Origin: Erinaceus europaeus
Taxonomy: Eukaryota > Chordata > Mammalia > Eulipotyphla > Erinaceidae
Assembly (NCBI RefSeq): GCF_950295315.1
Contig: NC_080168.1
Location: 66,225,254 to 66,289,253, forward strand
DNA: 64,000 nt
Direction: 5' to 3'
Part shown: positions 43,442-53,815 of the stretch, in pieces
Numbering within the stretch: the stretch's first letter is position 1
Layout of the letters: every line of letters starts with the position of its first letter
Program-made: the position numbers and the translations under genes
Notes under the pieces: generated by a model
Told to the model about the DNA's origin: nothing
Database searches by the model: none
Seen by the model: the letters and a program-made list of their open reading frames with translations, nothing else

Positions 43442-44241
43442 AAAAATGCTCCAAGTCTTTGATTGTCAGAGAAACGCAAATAAAGACAACAATGAGATAC
43501 CATTTCACTCCTGTGAGAATGTCTTACATCAGAAAAGCTAGCAGCAACAAATGCTGGAGAGGGTGTGGGGTCAAAGAAACCCTCCTGCACTGCTGGTGGG
43601 AATGTCAATTGGTCCAACCTCTGTGGAGAGCAGTCTGGAGAACTCTCACAAGGCTAGAAATGGACCTACCCTATGATCCAGCAATTTTTCTCCTGGGGAT
43701 ATATCCTAAGGACCCAACACACTCATCCCAAAGGATCTGTGTACACATATGTTCTCAGCAGCACAATTTGTAATAGCCAAAACCTGCAAGCAACCCAGGT
43801 GTCCAACAACAGATGAGTGACTGAGCATGTTGTGGTCTATATACACAATGGAATACTACTCGGCTATAAAAAATGGTGACTTCACCGTTTTCAGCCGATC
43901 TTGGATGGACCTTGAAAAATTCATGTTAAGTGAAATAAGTCAGAAACAGAAGAATGAATATGGGATGATCTCACTCTCAGGCAGAAGTTGAAAAACAAGA
44001 TCAGAAGAGAAAACACAAGTAGAACCTGAACTGGGATTGGCATATTGCACCAAAGTAAAAGACTCTGGGGTGGGTTGGGGAGCAGAATATAGGTCCAGAA
44101 AGGATGACAGAGGACCTAGTGGGGGTTGTATTGTTATATGGAAAACTGGGAAATATTATGCATGTACAAACTATTGTATTTAGTGTCGAATATAAAACAT
44201 TAATCCCCCAATAAAGAAATTTTTTAAAAATGCAAGAAAAA

Positions 44242-44586
44242 TAAATAAATGAATGAAGCCTTACAACACCTGGGAGCTGGTCATTTTTCAGATTGTCCAG
44301 TCCTGCTCTGGTGCTGCCAGCGAGGGGAGCCTGCTGGCCATGAGCAGGAGAATGGCAGTAGAGGCCATAGGAGAGCTCACCATGGTGGTGTGTGGCTTTG
44401 AGCTCAGCTCCCACGGCCTTGGAGGGAAGCATCTGTGAAATGGAGTCTTCCCCTCGTTTTCTGTCTTTCCATCTAAAAAAAAGTCTGCCTGCAACAGGGA
44501 AAGCACAATGTAGGCAGAAACAAGAGAAAGTCACAGTGATGGGAGCCTCCAAGAACAGTCAGAGCAGAAGCTGTCGGTCACCAATT
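44242..44586. other. Intron 1 DNA, no feature recognised
   Basis: Single-copy looking; the continuation of the sequence left of L1 B. Confidence 0.4.
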
Positions 44587-44605
44587 CTCAATTCAGATTC
44601 TCTTT

Positions 44606-44790
44606 ATTTATTGGATAGAGACAGCCAGAAATTGAGAGGAAAGGAGGAGATAGAGGAGAGAGACAGAGAGACACCTGTATCCCTACTTCACTGCTCGCAA
44701 AGCTTTTCCCCTGCAGAGGGACTGGAGGCTCAAACCTGGGTCCTTGAACACTGTAAACTGTGTTCAACCAGATGCACCACCACCTGGCCC
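44606..44790 (-). mobile_element. S2 SINE with 19-bp target duplication
   Basis: CTCAATTCAGATTCTCTTT (44587-44605) and CTCAACTCAGATTCTCTTT (44791-44809) differ at one base. Confidence 0.94.
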
Positions 44791-44809
44791 CTCAACTCAG
44801 ATTCTCTTT

Positions 44810-45167
44810 GTGGTCGCCAGGAGCAGAGCAGTCTCCAGGCCCCAGAAGAAAAGCTTCATTCTGCCCTAGGGAGTGGGGATGGAAAGGGGGGTCCTTTCTG
44901 TGCAGAGCTAGAGGGACAGATGCACAGGCCTCCTGGCTTCCAGCCCTTTGTGTACAAGGTGGCTGAGGTCCTTGGCCCTTAGCGTCAGCTGGGCCTCTGG
45001 GAGCCTCAGACCCAGCAAAGTCATTGTGCTTCTGCACCCTGGGCAGCTGGGAAGGAAGCTGAGACACAGGCACCCCAGCACCCCCAGCCTCTGCCCATCA
45101 CCAAGCACGAGGAGTGTCTCTGCCGTGGGCACCAACAAACTGTCAACTGCCTTAAAAAGTGTGTGGG
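44810..45167. other. Intron 1 DNA, no feature recognised
   Basis: GC-moderate single-copy looking DNA. Confidence 0.4.
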
Positions 45168-45430
45168 GCAGGGGGTCGGGTGGTGGCATACCAGGTAAAG
45201 TGCACATAGTACAAATCAAAAGGATACGGGTTTGAGCCCCCCCCCCCGCCTCTCCACCTGCGGGGAGGGTCACTTCACAAGTGGTGAAGCAGGTCTGCAG
45301 GTGTCTATCTTTCTCTCTCCCACTCTGTCTTCCTCTCCCCTCTCAGTTTCTCTCTGTCCTAGCCAGTCAAAAGAAAAAAGAAAAAAATGGCCACTGGGAG
45401 CAGTGGGTTCATAGTGGCACTCACTGAGAT
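45168..45430 (+). mobile_element. S1-type SINE
   Basis: GGGGTCGGGTGGTGGCATAC head with a C homopolymer after GAGCCC (45238-45247); 3' module cut after GGGTTCATAGTGGCACTC. Confidence 0.88.
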
Positions 45431-45513
45431 CCACGCAGGTCCACGTGGGGACCCACAAAGTCTCACCCATGGCTTCTGACACATTCAGGAATTCCTTAAA
45501 TAACCAAGGGATT

Positions 45514-45545
45514 AGATGTGTGTGTGTGTGTGTGTGTGTCTGTCT
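45514..45545. repeat. (TG)n microsatellite
   Basis: TGTGTG run followed by CTGT repeats. Confidence 0.92.
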
Positions 45546-45694
45546 GTCTGACTGCAGCTCCCAGCAGACAGAGGGAGAGAGACAAGAGAGACCACAGCTC
45601 TGCTTCACCACTCAGGAAGCTTCTCCAGCACAGGTGCCCAGCCCATGGGGCCACCTCTCAGCCCCTCGAATGCTTTTTATTTATTTTTAAAATT

Positions 45695-45903
45695 TTCTTT
45701 TTAAAAATTTATTTGTTGGATATAGACAGTCAGAAATTGAGAGGGAAGGGGAAGATAGAGAGGGAGAGAGACAGAGAGACACCTGTAGCACTGCTTCACC
45801 ACTTGTGAAGCTTTCTGTCTGCAGGTAGGGACCAGGGCCTCGAACCTGGATCCTTGCGCACTGTAATATATACGCTCAACCAGGTGTGCCACCACCTGGC
45901 CCT
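45695..45903 (-). mobile_element. S2 SINE
   Basis: ATTTGTTGGATATAGACAGT start; inverted B box CTCGAACCTGGATCC; ends TGTGCCACCACCTGGCCC. Confidence 0.9.
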
Positions 45904-46212
45904 GCTTTTTCTTTTTTGATAAAGCCTGTATCAGGCTCCAAAGGTGGCGACGCCTGTAAGGGTGAAGCTTGGCCATCTCTAGAGGAAGGGCTCTCCGCTG
46001 GGCACTCAGGCTGTGCATAGATGTGTGCATACTGAGGAGGGTGCCACGGGCTGGTATCATCTAGACAGTCCATTCCTGAAGTGGGCTGGGTAGTCATGAC
46101 TGTGGACACACACAGCCCGCTCTAACCAGCAACCACAAGCAACCACTAGTAACTTTCACGTAAAAACCCTCTCCTGGGGGGTAACAGGTGACTGTCTTCC
46201 CCCCTTTCTTTT

Positions 46213-46390
46213 TATGTTTTTTTTTCCTATTTGCTAAGACAGAGAAATTGAGAAGGGTAGGGGAGATAGAAAGACACCTGCAGCCCTGTAGGTGGGGGAA
46301 TCCCCACCAGACACAGATGGGGAGCGGGGGCTTGAACCCAAGTCCTAGTCACGTGTGTGCTTAAGCGAGTAGCCTGCCGCCCAGCCCCCT
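46213..46390 (-). mobile_element. S1/S2-type SINE, partial
   Basis: GCTTGAACCCAAGTCCTAGT inverted B box; ends GTAGCCTGCCGCCCAGCCCC. Confidence 0.8.
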
Positions 46391-47182
46391 ACTGTCCTTT
46401 CCTTAATGCCAGCCTGCATTCACAGTTCTTAATCTGAGTGTGTGTGACTGTCCTAATTAAGAAGTTGTCACAGAGTACTGGGTGGGCCAGCCCTCTGGAG
46501 CCCACCCTGCCCCCCGACCCACAGTGCCTAGCCTGGGGACGCCGTGGAGCTCTTCAAGAGGAAGCATCTCCCCCCTGCTCTCCTGGGTTCTGAGAGCGGA
46601 GCCAGGCTGCTGTGTGAGGGACTGGGTGGAGAGCAAGGGTGGAGAGCGAGAGGGAGCTCAAAGCCCTGTAATCTCTCCACAAAGCACGGGGTCAGAGGGC
46701 AGAGGGCAGGGAAGAGGGAGCCCTGCAGTTCCCACACGCAGAGGGCTAAGCCATTCTTCCCGAGACATTCAGCCCTGGTTGCCAAAATAATGCCACACTG
46801 CTGCTTCCCTTGAAGTCCCTGGCGGGCTGGAATCTCGCAAGGGGGTGGGGGTGGGGAGTGACTTCTTTCTCTGCCACATTTGACAGAGCAACCACCTCTG
46901 TCTCACACAGGGGCAAGGCCTCTCCTGGGCTCCCAGAGAAAGAACTGTCACCTGATCTGGTCAGGAAATTAATACTGGTGGTAGCAGCTGATGCTTCACA
47001 GCTGGGCCTCCGCTCCCAGGGAGCCCTCCAAGTGTGCCCCTCTCCCACACAAACTCACAGAGGCCGGTTCCCTTTGCCCAGAGATGCTGACTGTTGGGAG
47101 GCTGCAATGACTCCCAGAATACTCGCCCTGTTTGCATGGGCCACACTTTGTGCGGTCTCTGGCCATACCCCAAGTCTCCAGA
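46391..47182. other. Intron 1 DNA, no feature recognised
   Basis: About 790 bp, GC-moderate, single-copy looking. Confidence 0.4.
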
Positions 47183-47402
47183 CAATGAGAGGCTCTGACC
47201 ACAGTGAGGGGCTCTGACCACTGAGGGTCTCTGACCATAGTGAGGGGATCTGACCACTGAGGGTCTCTGACCACAGTGAGGGGCTCTGACCACTGTACAA
47301 CTGTCCACCACAGAGAGGGGCTCAGACCACGGAGGGACTCTGACCACAGTGAGGGGCTCTGACCACTGAGGGGCTCTGACCACAGTGAGGGATGCTGACC
47401 AC
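47183..47402. repeat. Minisatellite, CTCTGACCACAGTGAGGGG units
   Basis: About 11 copies of 17-19 bp units alternating ...GACCACAGTGAGGGG and ...GACCACTGAGGGT. The repetitive open frames on the minus strand come from this tract. Confidence 0.9.
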
Positions 47403-47683
47403 TACATGCTTCTCTAGCAGGATGACAGCTGCCTGGCCCTGGGCATCTCCCGTCCCAAATGCACACTGATCAGGAAGTCTGAGTGCCCGCGGCAGAGAGG
47501 GTGAGAGAATGGCCTGAGAGCAGAAGGAGCATTTGGGGACGATGCCGGGTGGCTTTCTCCCATCCGCCCATCTGTCCACACCTGAACTCCCACCCACCAC
47601 CTGTCAAGGGACACGGGAATCCCTGCACTTGACAAGTGCATGCGCAGTGTCATGTGTGCGTGGTTTAACAGTCGCATGGTAGG
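47403..47683. other. Intron 1 DNA, no feature recognised
   Basis: Single-copy looking. Confidence 0.35.
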
Positions 47684-47825
47684 CTGGCCCTGGGTGTAGA
47701 GCAGTGGAAGAGCTCAGGACTTGCAAGCATGAGGTCTTGAGCTCCATTCCCCACAAAATGATGCTCCGTACTCCTTCAGCTCTGCATGCTGTTAACGAAT
47801 AAATAAACAAATAAATACCAAACAT
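47684..47825 (+). mobile_element. S5-like SINE
   Basis: GTAGAGCAGTGGAAGAGCTC and CAAGCATGAGGTCTTGAGCT head; AAAT tail. Confidence 0.65.
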
Positions 47826-47848
47826 AAATAAGTAAAGCCGTATCGTAG

Positions 47849-48018
47849 GGCTGGGAGGTACTCAACTCACAGAACTGCCTGACTGTGCACAGGGCCCCAG
47901 GCTCAAGCCCTGGCACCATGTGGGAGGACCCTGACAGCATGGGGGGAGCTCCGTGGATGGTGGAGTGGTGCTGGGGAGTCTCTCCTCTCTCTCTCTCTAA
48001 ATAAATGAATGAATGACA
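47849..48018 (+). mobile_element. S4 SINE, complete
   Basis: GGGCTGGGAGGTACTCAACT head, CTCCGTGGATGGTGGAGTGG, (CT)n and AAATG tail. Confidence 0.85.
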
Positions 48019-48094
48019 TGTTATCCACCATGGATAGCAGTGGGAGAGCTGTCATCGTTCATGACTGGTGCACACTGTAGCAGGGCTACTGTGG

Positions 48095-48410
48095 GGAAAG
48101 GGAAGAGGAAGGGGGCAGAGGAGGTGGAGGGAAAGGAGGATAAGGGGAAGGAAGAGAAAGAGAGGGGAAGGGAAAGAAAGAGGGGAAGAGAAGGGGAAAT
48201 GGGAGGGAAGGAAAGGTAGGGGAAGGGAAGAGGGAAGGGAAAGGGAGGAGAGGAGGAAAGTGGGGGAAAGGGAGGGGAGGGGAAGGGAAGAAGTAAGGGG
48301 AGAAGGGAGGGGAGGGAAAGGGAAGGGAAGAAAGGGATGAAGGGGAAGGAGGAGAAGGAGGGGGGAGAAGGGGAAAGGCAGATGGAAGGGGAGAAGGGAG
48401 GGGAGCTGCA
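48095..48410. repeat. Long purine-only tract (GGGAA/GGAG rich)
   Basis: About 310 bp that is almost entirely A and G on the plus strand. The long open frames here are artefacts. Confidence 0.93.
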
Positions 48411-49147
48411 ACAGGACAGCTCAGCACAGGTACCAGCTGTGGCAGTCATGGAAGCCTGGGCCTTCATCAGCCATGGAATCACAAGCATTGTTCCCAGAAC
48501 AATGCACAAAGCCAAGCAAGCCAGAGAGAAGCTCACTTCCCCAGGGGCGGGCCCCTGCATATTCCCAAACCCAGACACAAGTGTGTTTATTGATGGAGCC
48601 TGTGGAGACAGGTGATAGGGAGCCCCTCCAAGCCAGGTGTGTTTGTTCCCCTGCTGTCTCAGCCACAACGTTTCCTTAAAGGCCACACAGGGGCTAAACT
48701 TAGAAATCAGCCTCGAAACTGAAAGCCTGAAGGCGCAGGCTGTGGCTCTTACAAGTGCCTCCCGCCCAGCCACCTGCCCCAGCCGGGCCCTGCTGCCCAG
48801 AATGCTGTGACCAGGGCTCAGGGGTTCTGGCTGGTAGTGTCCAGCACATGGGTGCCCCACCCACCCACCCCAGAGGAATCTCATTGCCTGGCTCTGTCAG
48901 AGGCCCATGACAAAGGTCTGGAGCACAGAGCTGGGGCCTGGAGCTGGCCTGTCTCTACTGCATGGACCACGGGGCCTGTGTGAGCAGAATTCCCGCACCT
49001 GGAGGCATCCTGACCCTGGACACTGGAGCCAGAAGATGACCCCTTGCCTCAGATCTACAGGCTTTCTGAGAAGAGACAGCCCAGCGGTCTGATAAGGGCC
49101 GGGGCCTCTGGCTAAGAGATGGCAGTCTCTTTAAAAACTCCATCCTA
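48411..49147. other. Intron 1 DNA, no feature recognised
   Basis: About 740 bp, single-copy looking, no gene supported. Confidence 0.4.
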
Positions 49148-49467
49148 GGGGGTCGGGTGGTAGCACAGCGGGTTAAAGCTCAAGGATCGGTGCAAGGATC
49201 CCGGTTCGAGCCCCCGGTTCCCCACCGGCAGGGGGGGTCACTTCACAAGCTGTAAAGCTGTTCTGCAGGTGTCTATCTTTCTCTTCCCCTCTCTGTCTTC
49301 CTCTCCTCTCTCGATTTTTCTCTATGCTATCCAACAACAGCAATAGCAACAATAACAACAACAACAAGGGCCACAAGATGAGAAAAATGGTCTCCAGGAG
49401 CAGTGGATTCATAGTGCAGACACCAAGCCATAGCAATAACCCTGGAGGAAAAAAAAAAAAAAAAAAA
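49148..49467 (+). mobile_element. S1 SINE, full length
   Basis: GGGTCGGGTGGTAGCACAGC head with a short deletion before CTCAAGGATCGG; complete 3' module. Confidence 0.92.
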
Positions 49468-49477
49468 CCTCTATCTT

Positions 49478-49590
49478 TGGGGCCAGAGGGAGACAGCTGG
49501 TTTGGTAGAGTACATGCCACATAGGAGCACCATGGACAGCAGAGAGGGAGCTGTCATCTCTCTCTCCCTCACCCTCTATCTAAAATACAT
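49478..49590 (+). mobile_element. S4 SINE with internal deletion
   Basis: CAGCTGGTTTGGTAGAGTAC joins directly to GCCACATAGGAGCACCATGG. Confidence 0.7.
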
Positions 49591-49601
49591 AAAGAAAAAT
49601 A

Positions 49602-49842
49602 AATACGTAGAGCACATATATTACTATGTTCAAGGCTCTGGGTTCAAGCCCCTGGTCCCCAACTGCACAGGGGAAGCTTTATGAGTGGTAGAGCAGGGCT
49701 GCAGGTGTCTCTCCTTCTCTCAGTCTCTCTCTCCCTCTCTCTCTGTCTCTTGGCTTCTATCAAAGCAAAAGGAGAGGGGGAAATGGCCACTATGAACAGC
49801 ACAGTAGTCATGCAGGTACTGAGTTCCAGTGACACTGGGACT
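49602..49842 (+). mobile_element. S2/S1-type SINE
   Basis: GGTTCAAGCCCCTGGTCCCC B box; 3' end GAGTTCCAGTGACACTGGGA. Confidence 0.78.
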
Positions 49843-49879
49843 TGAACATAGTAATATATGTGCTCTACAAATTTATTTA

Positions 49880-50030
49880 TTTTTCTTTATGGATGGGGGA
49901 GAGAGAGAGAGAGAGAGAGAGCTTCCTTTCTGCTGTCCATGGTGCTCCTATGTGGAGCTGACTACTCAGCAGTGCTGTGCAGGCACAAGGCCCTGAGTTT
50001 GTTTTCTGTCTCTGCACAAAAATAGAAATA
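49880..50030 (-). mobile_element. S4-like SINE with GA run
   Basis: (GA)n then GTCCATGGTGCTCCTATGTG, an inverted S4 middle. Confidence 0.5.
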
Positions 50031-50059
50031 GATAAATAAGTCAAAAATCAAACCTCTGT

Positions 50060-50345
50060 TGATAACTTTAAGCTTTTTTGCAAAACCTGGTAGGGAAGGA
50101 AAATATTTTCTGAAAGCCTAGGAGGCAAAAGACAGCTACCTCACAGTTTCAATCATGTGTGGGATACAGAGAACTGAAACACATGAACTTACCAAAAAAA
50201 AAAAAAAAGAGTACATGTCTCTAAGACTTTGAAAGAACCATGGTGGTTATGGATGGGGAAGGGCAGTTCACAGAGCTCTGTGGAGTCTTTGGGGTGAAAT
50301 TCTACCCCACCTTCTAGTCCTAGAAAATCACCATTAAATCAGTTG
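50060..50345 (+). mobile_element. L1 3'-end fragment
   Basis: CACATGAACTTACC then AAGACTTTGAAAGAACCATG correspond to the L1 A 3' UTR at 36755-36945, with the end CCATTAAATCA. Confidence 0.7.
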
Positions 50346-50351
50346 CATGCA

Positions 50352-50352
50352 T

Positions 50353-50414
<62 letters not shown>
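50352..50414. repeat. (CA)n microsatellite
   Basis: About 31 pure CA units directly after the L1 tail. Confidence 0.97.
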
Positions 50415-50416
<2 letters not shown>

Positions 50417-50607
50417 CTACTGTTTGTATCTATGGTAGCTTAATTCACTAGGGAAGGACTAGAGCCATAAATGTTACTGACAGGAAAGAGATCTTAGCAG
50501 CCCTCCACAAAGCTGATCTTTATCTTTCACTTGGCAGGGAGATAGCTCAGACTGTTAGATAACCCAACTTGCATGCCTGAGGCCCAGAAATCACAGGCTG
50601 CGTCTCT

Positions 50608-50776
50608 CTCTTTCTCTTTTAAGGTTTTTTTTTTAAATTATTTATGAGAAAGATAGGAGGAGAAAGAGAAAGAACCAGACATCACTCTAGTACATGTACT
50701 ACTGCCAGGGATTGAACTCGGGACCTCCTGGTTGAGAGTCCAGTGCTTTATTCACTGTGCCACCTCCTGGAACAGT
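50608..50776 (-). mobile_element. S5 SINE with 13-bp target duplication
   Basis: AGGCTGCGTCTCT (50595-50607) and AGGCTGCATCTCT (50777-50789). It interrupts an older S4/S5-like copy on the plus strand (50520-50880). Confidence 0.9.
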
Positions 50777-50917
50777 AGGCTGCATCTCTGACACCTCCCT
50801 CTGTCATACCTTAGCAGAGCACTCTGGTCTCGGTCTCTCTCTCTCTCTCCCTCCCTCTTTCTCACTCACTCTCTCATAAAAAAATAATCAAATCATTTAA
50901 AAATAATCATTTTTAAA

Positions 50918-51077
50918 ATTTATTTATTTATTATTGTATAGAGACAGAGATAAATTGAGAGGGGAGAGGGAGATAGACAGGGAGAGAGACAGAGAGACAC
51001 CTGCAGCCTTGCTTTACTGCTTGTGAAGCTTTCTGATCTGGCTTGAATCCAGATCTTTGTGTGGGTCCTTGCATATG
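50918..51077 (-). mobile_element. S2 SINE, partial
   Basis: TTATTATTGTATAGAGACAG start to GTGGGTCCTTGCATATGG; the outer head is lost. Confidence 0.85.
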
Positions 51078-51139
51078 GGAGAGCTCCATGGATGGTGGAG
51101 CAGAGTTGTGGTGTCTCTCCTCCTCTCTCTCCCTGTCTC

Positions 51140-51296
51140 TCGAAAGAAAGAAACAAAGAAAAGAAAGAAAGAGAGACATAGAAAGAAAGAAAGAAGAGAG
51201 AGGGAAAGAAAAAGAAAGAAAAAAAGAGAGAAAGGAAGAAAGAAAGAAAGAAAGAAAGAAGGAAAGGAAGGAAGAAAGGAAGGAAGGAAGGAAGGA

Positions 51297-51352
<56 letters not shown>

Positions 51353-51380
51353 ACGGGAGAGAAAGAGAGAGGAAAAAAAG
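51140..51380. repeat. (GAAA)n / (GGAA)n microsatellite
   Basis: About 240 bp of AG-only tetranucleotide repeats, purest at 51296-51352, growing from the 3' end of an S4 remnant. Confidence 0.96.
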
Positions 51381-51654
51381 TTGGGCCCAGATTGTTGACT
51401 GGTATCGCAAATGCATGAGACCTTGACTTTACTCTCTGGCCCCTCTGCTAGGAACCTGCGGGCTCTCTCGTGGGAAACGGGCAGTCCCATTCAGACTGCC
51501 AGAATAGAGACTTCCAGAAATTATCTGTTGATGACATGGTCCCTTCAAACTGGGGCCCCAGGGAGACTGAAAGTCCTGGAAAGTAACAACTGCGAGTTCC
51601 TGAACTGATGCTGACATTCCATAATACTTATTAAGAACTGTGCCTTTCCTGTCC
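51381..51654. other. Intron 1 DNA, no feature recognised
   Basis: Single-copy looking. Confidence 0.35.
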
Positions 51655-52432
51655 TGAAACAAATACAAATGGAATTACACTCTTATTCAGAAATACCACT
51701 GTTTGGCATCTATCCACAGGACATGAAAGCACTGATCAGAAGGGACACACACACCCCTGCGTTCACAGCTGTTTTATTCATAACAGCCAAAGAGTGGCAG
51801 CAGCCTGCATGCCCATCACCCACAGATGACTGGATAAAGAAGTTACGGGATATCTACTCCACGGAATATTACTCTGCAATCAAAAAAGATGATGCTGGGG
51901 ATCAGGTGGTGGTGCACCTGGTTGAGTGCACATATTACAGTGCTCAAGGACTCGGGTTCAATCCCCAGTCCCCACCTGCAGAAGGAAAGCTCTGCAAGGG
52001 GTGAAGCAGGGCTGCAGGTGTCTCTCTTTCTCTCTCCCTCTCTATCTCCCCCTACCTTCTCTATTTCTGGCTGTCTCTATCCAATAAATAAAGATAATTA
52101 AAAAAAAAAAAAAGAACATTTAAAAAAACAAGATGATGCTGTGTCCTTGGGGACAAAATGGATGGAACTGGAGGTGATGATGCTTAGTGAAATAAGTAAA
52201 GAGATCAAAGATAACTACCAGATGGTTTCACTCCTATGTGGAATCTAGAGAACTGATTATATGAACTTGCCAAAAAGAAGAAGGAAAGAAAAGACAAGAC
52301 AGAAGCAAGCAAGCTGATTCTAAGACTCTGTGAGAACTCTGGTGGTTCTCTTTGGAAGGTGGGAGGGTGTATATGCAATTAGACCCTGTGATCTTACAAT
52401 CTTGTAATCCACTATTCATCACAAATAAAAAG
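51655..52432 (+). mobile_element. L1 3' fragment (ORF2 end and 3' UTR) split by a SINE
   Basis: Codes LFGIYPQD and WIKKLRDIYSTEYYSAIKKD, the ORF2p C-terminus, then GGTGATGATGCTTAGTGAAA and a 3' UTR like L1 A. Confidence 0.88.
51898..52129 (+). mobile_element. S2 SINE with 12-bp target duplication
   Basis: AAGATGATGCTG at 51886-51897 and 52130-52141 flanks it inside the L1 fragment. Confidence 0.95.
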
Positions 52433-52531
52433 TGAATTGTGAAATTATGCCTTCCTTTGTATGCTAAATATGAATAGATATGGGCCCTGGGTTAAATTGA
52501 TGGGGTAAAAGGAAATTTAAAATTTCCTTCA

Positions 52532-52849
52532 AGGGGGTTGGGCGGTAGTGCAGTGGGTTAAGCGCACATGGCGCAAGGCGCAAAGACCGGCAGAAGGATC
52601 CAGGTTCGAGCACCCAGCTCCCCACCTGCAGGGAGGGTCACTTCACAGGTGGTGAAGCAGGTCTGCAGGTGTCTATCTTTCTCTCCCCCTCTGTCTTCCC
52701 CTCCTCCTGTTGTCCTATCCAACAACAACAACAACAATGGCAACAATAACGATGACAACAACAAGGGCAACAAAATAGGAAAAAATGGCCTACAGGAGCA
52801 GTGGATTCATAGTGCAGGCACCGAGTCCCAGAGATAACCCTGGAGGCAA

Positions 52850-52884
<35 letters not shown>

Positions 52885-52886
52885 AT
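52532..52886 (+). mobile_element. S1 SINE, full length
   Basis: GGGTTGGGCGGTAGTGCAGT head, complete 3' module, (AAAT)n tail of about 9 units. Confidence 0.94.
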
Positions 52887-52914
52887 ATTCAAGTTTGGGA
52901 GCTACTCTCGGCCT

Positions 52915-53815
52915 TGATCCAGCTTCCTAGGTCTGTCCTCAACTCTGACACCATTTTCACAGACAATATTTTTAGTCCAGCTGCATGTTAGTTGTCAAGC
53001 TTAGGAAAAAATTACTGAAGTCATGGACCCCTTGAAACATTCCTAAAATAGACTTCCTAGTTTCTCTCTGCCCTAAGATCCCTATTCTCATCTGTTCTGT
53101 TCTTAATTTTTGGTTGCTGTTTATTATACATTTTGTCCTGCTTTATATCTTACTGCCTTTCAGCCACCAGCTTGCAGATGCTACTATGATTCCATCCTGA
53201 CTTCCCTTCACCAATGTGTCCTGGAACCTCTCCTCCCCAGAGCCCTGCCCTACTAGGGAAAGACAGAAACAGGCTGGGGGTATGGATCAACCTACCAACA
53301 CCCATGTCCAGCAGAGAAGCAGTTACAGAAGCCAGACCTCCTACCTTCTGCTCCCCATAAAGAATTTTGGTCCATAGTCACAGAGGGGAATAAATGTTAG
53401 GGAAAGGTGACCAGAGGGCTCTGAACTCCAATTCCATTAGGACCCAGAAAAGAAGAAGAAGAAGGAGAAGGAGAAGGAGAAGGAGAAGGAGAAGGAGAAG
53501 GAGAAGGAAAAGGAGAAGAAGAAGAAGAAGAAGAAGAAGAAGAAGAAGAAGAAGAAGGAAAGACATTCAGAAGTAGTAACAAATGTAGGTATGACTTAGC
53601 AAGAGAAGGCAGGATCTGGAGGGAAAAAATGAGCAAGCATATATAAATACAAATATAGATATAGAAATAACAGTCAGCCCATATCTGTGACCTTAGGAGA
53701 ACCACTGCAGTTTCCAATGGAGGGAATGAGGACACAAAACTCTGGTGGTAGGATCGGTGTGAAATTGTACCCGTTACCTTAAAATTTTATAAGCCAATAT
53801 TAAATCGCTAATAGT
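52915..53815 (+). repeat. X repeat, copy 3 (longest; 3' module b)
   Basis: The 5' half matches copy 1 (TTTCAGCCACCAGCTTGCAG, GAAGCCAGACCTCCTACCTT); the 3' half matches copy 2 (GACCAGAGGGCTCTGAACTC, GACATTCAGAAGTAGTAACA, end ATATTAAATCGCTAATA). A purine microsatellite lies inside. No coding capacity. Confidence 0.78.
53447..53560. repeat. (GAAGGA)n and (GAA)n microsatellite
   Basis: GAAGGA units then pure GAA units; it expands a short AAGAGAAGAGG motif present in X copy 2. Poly-Arg, poly-Leu and poly-Ser frames here are artefacts. Confidence 0.97.

Larger units (their letters stand above)
39679..43780 (+). pseudogene. L1 B ORF2 remnant (EN, RT, Cys-rich)
   Basis: Endonuclease with NVNSLNSPTRR, a deletion after LKVKRRK, then the SDH motif (40338-40346). 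RT with SPGPDGF and the catalytic F-V-D-D at 42098-42109. The longest intact piece is 42215-43312 (365 codons, C-terminal half). The cysteine knuckle CWRGC...HCWWEC is kept at 43552-43605. Broken by stops (for example near 41580, 41836 and 42214), frameshifts and two SINEs. Confidence 0.92.
37520..44224 (+). mobile_element. L1 element B, full length with 17-bp target duplication
   Basis: TAAAAATGCAAGAAAAA occurs at 37503-37519 and 44225-44241 and brackets a 6.7-kb unit: 5' UTR (37520 to about 38740), ORF1 remnant, ORF2 remnant, 3' UTR and a CCAATAAAGAAATTTTTT end. Two later SINEs (41154-41476 and 43263-43441) interrupt ORF2. Both ORFs carry stops and frameshifts, so it cannot move by itself. 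Confidence 0.94.

Noticed and set aside
46961..47600. Minus-strand frames with SVVRAPHCGQ-like repeats
   Set aside because: Minisatellite translation.
48021..48884. A 287-codon Ser/Pro/Phe-rich minus-strand frame
   Set aside because: Translation of a pure polypurine tract; no start context or domain.
51014..51490. Poly-(Phe/Leu/Ser) and poly-(Lys/Glu/Arg) frames
   Set aside because: Tetranucleotide (GAAA)n microsatellite.
53378..53735. Poly-Leu, poly-Ser/Pro and poly-Arg frames
   Set aside because: (GAAGGA)n and (GAA)n microsatellite inside an X repeat.
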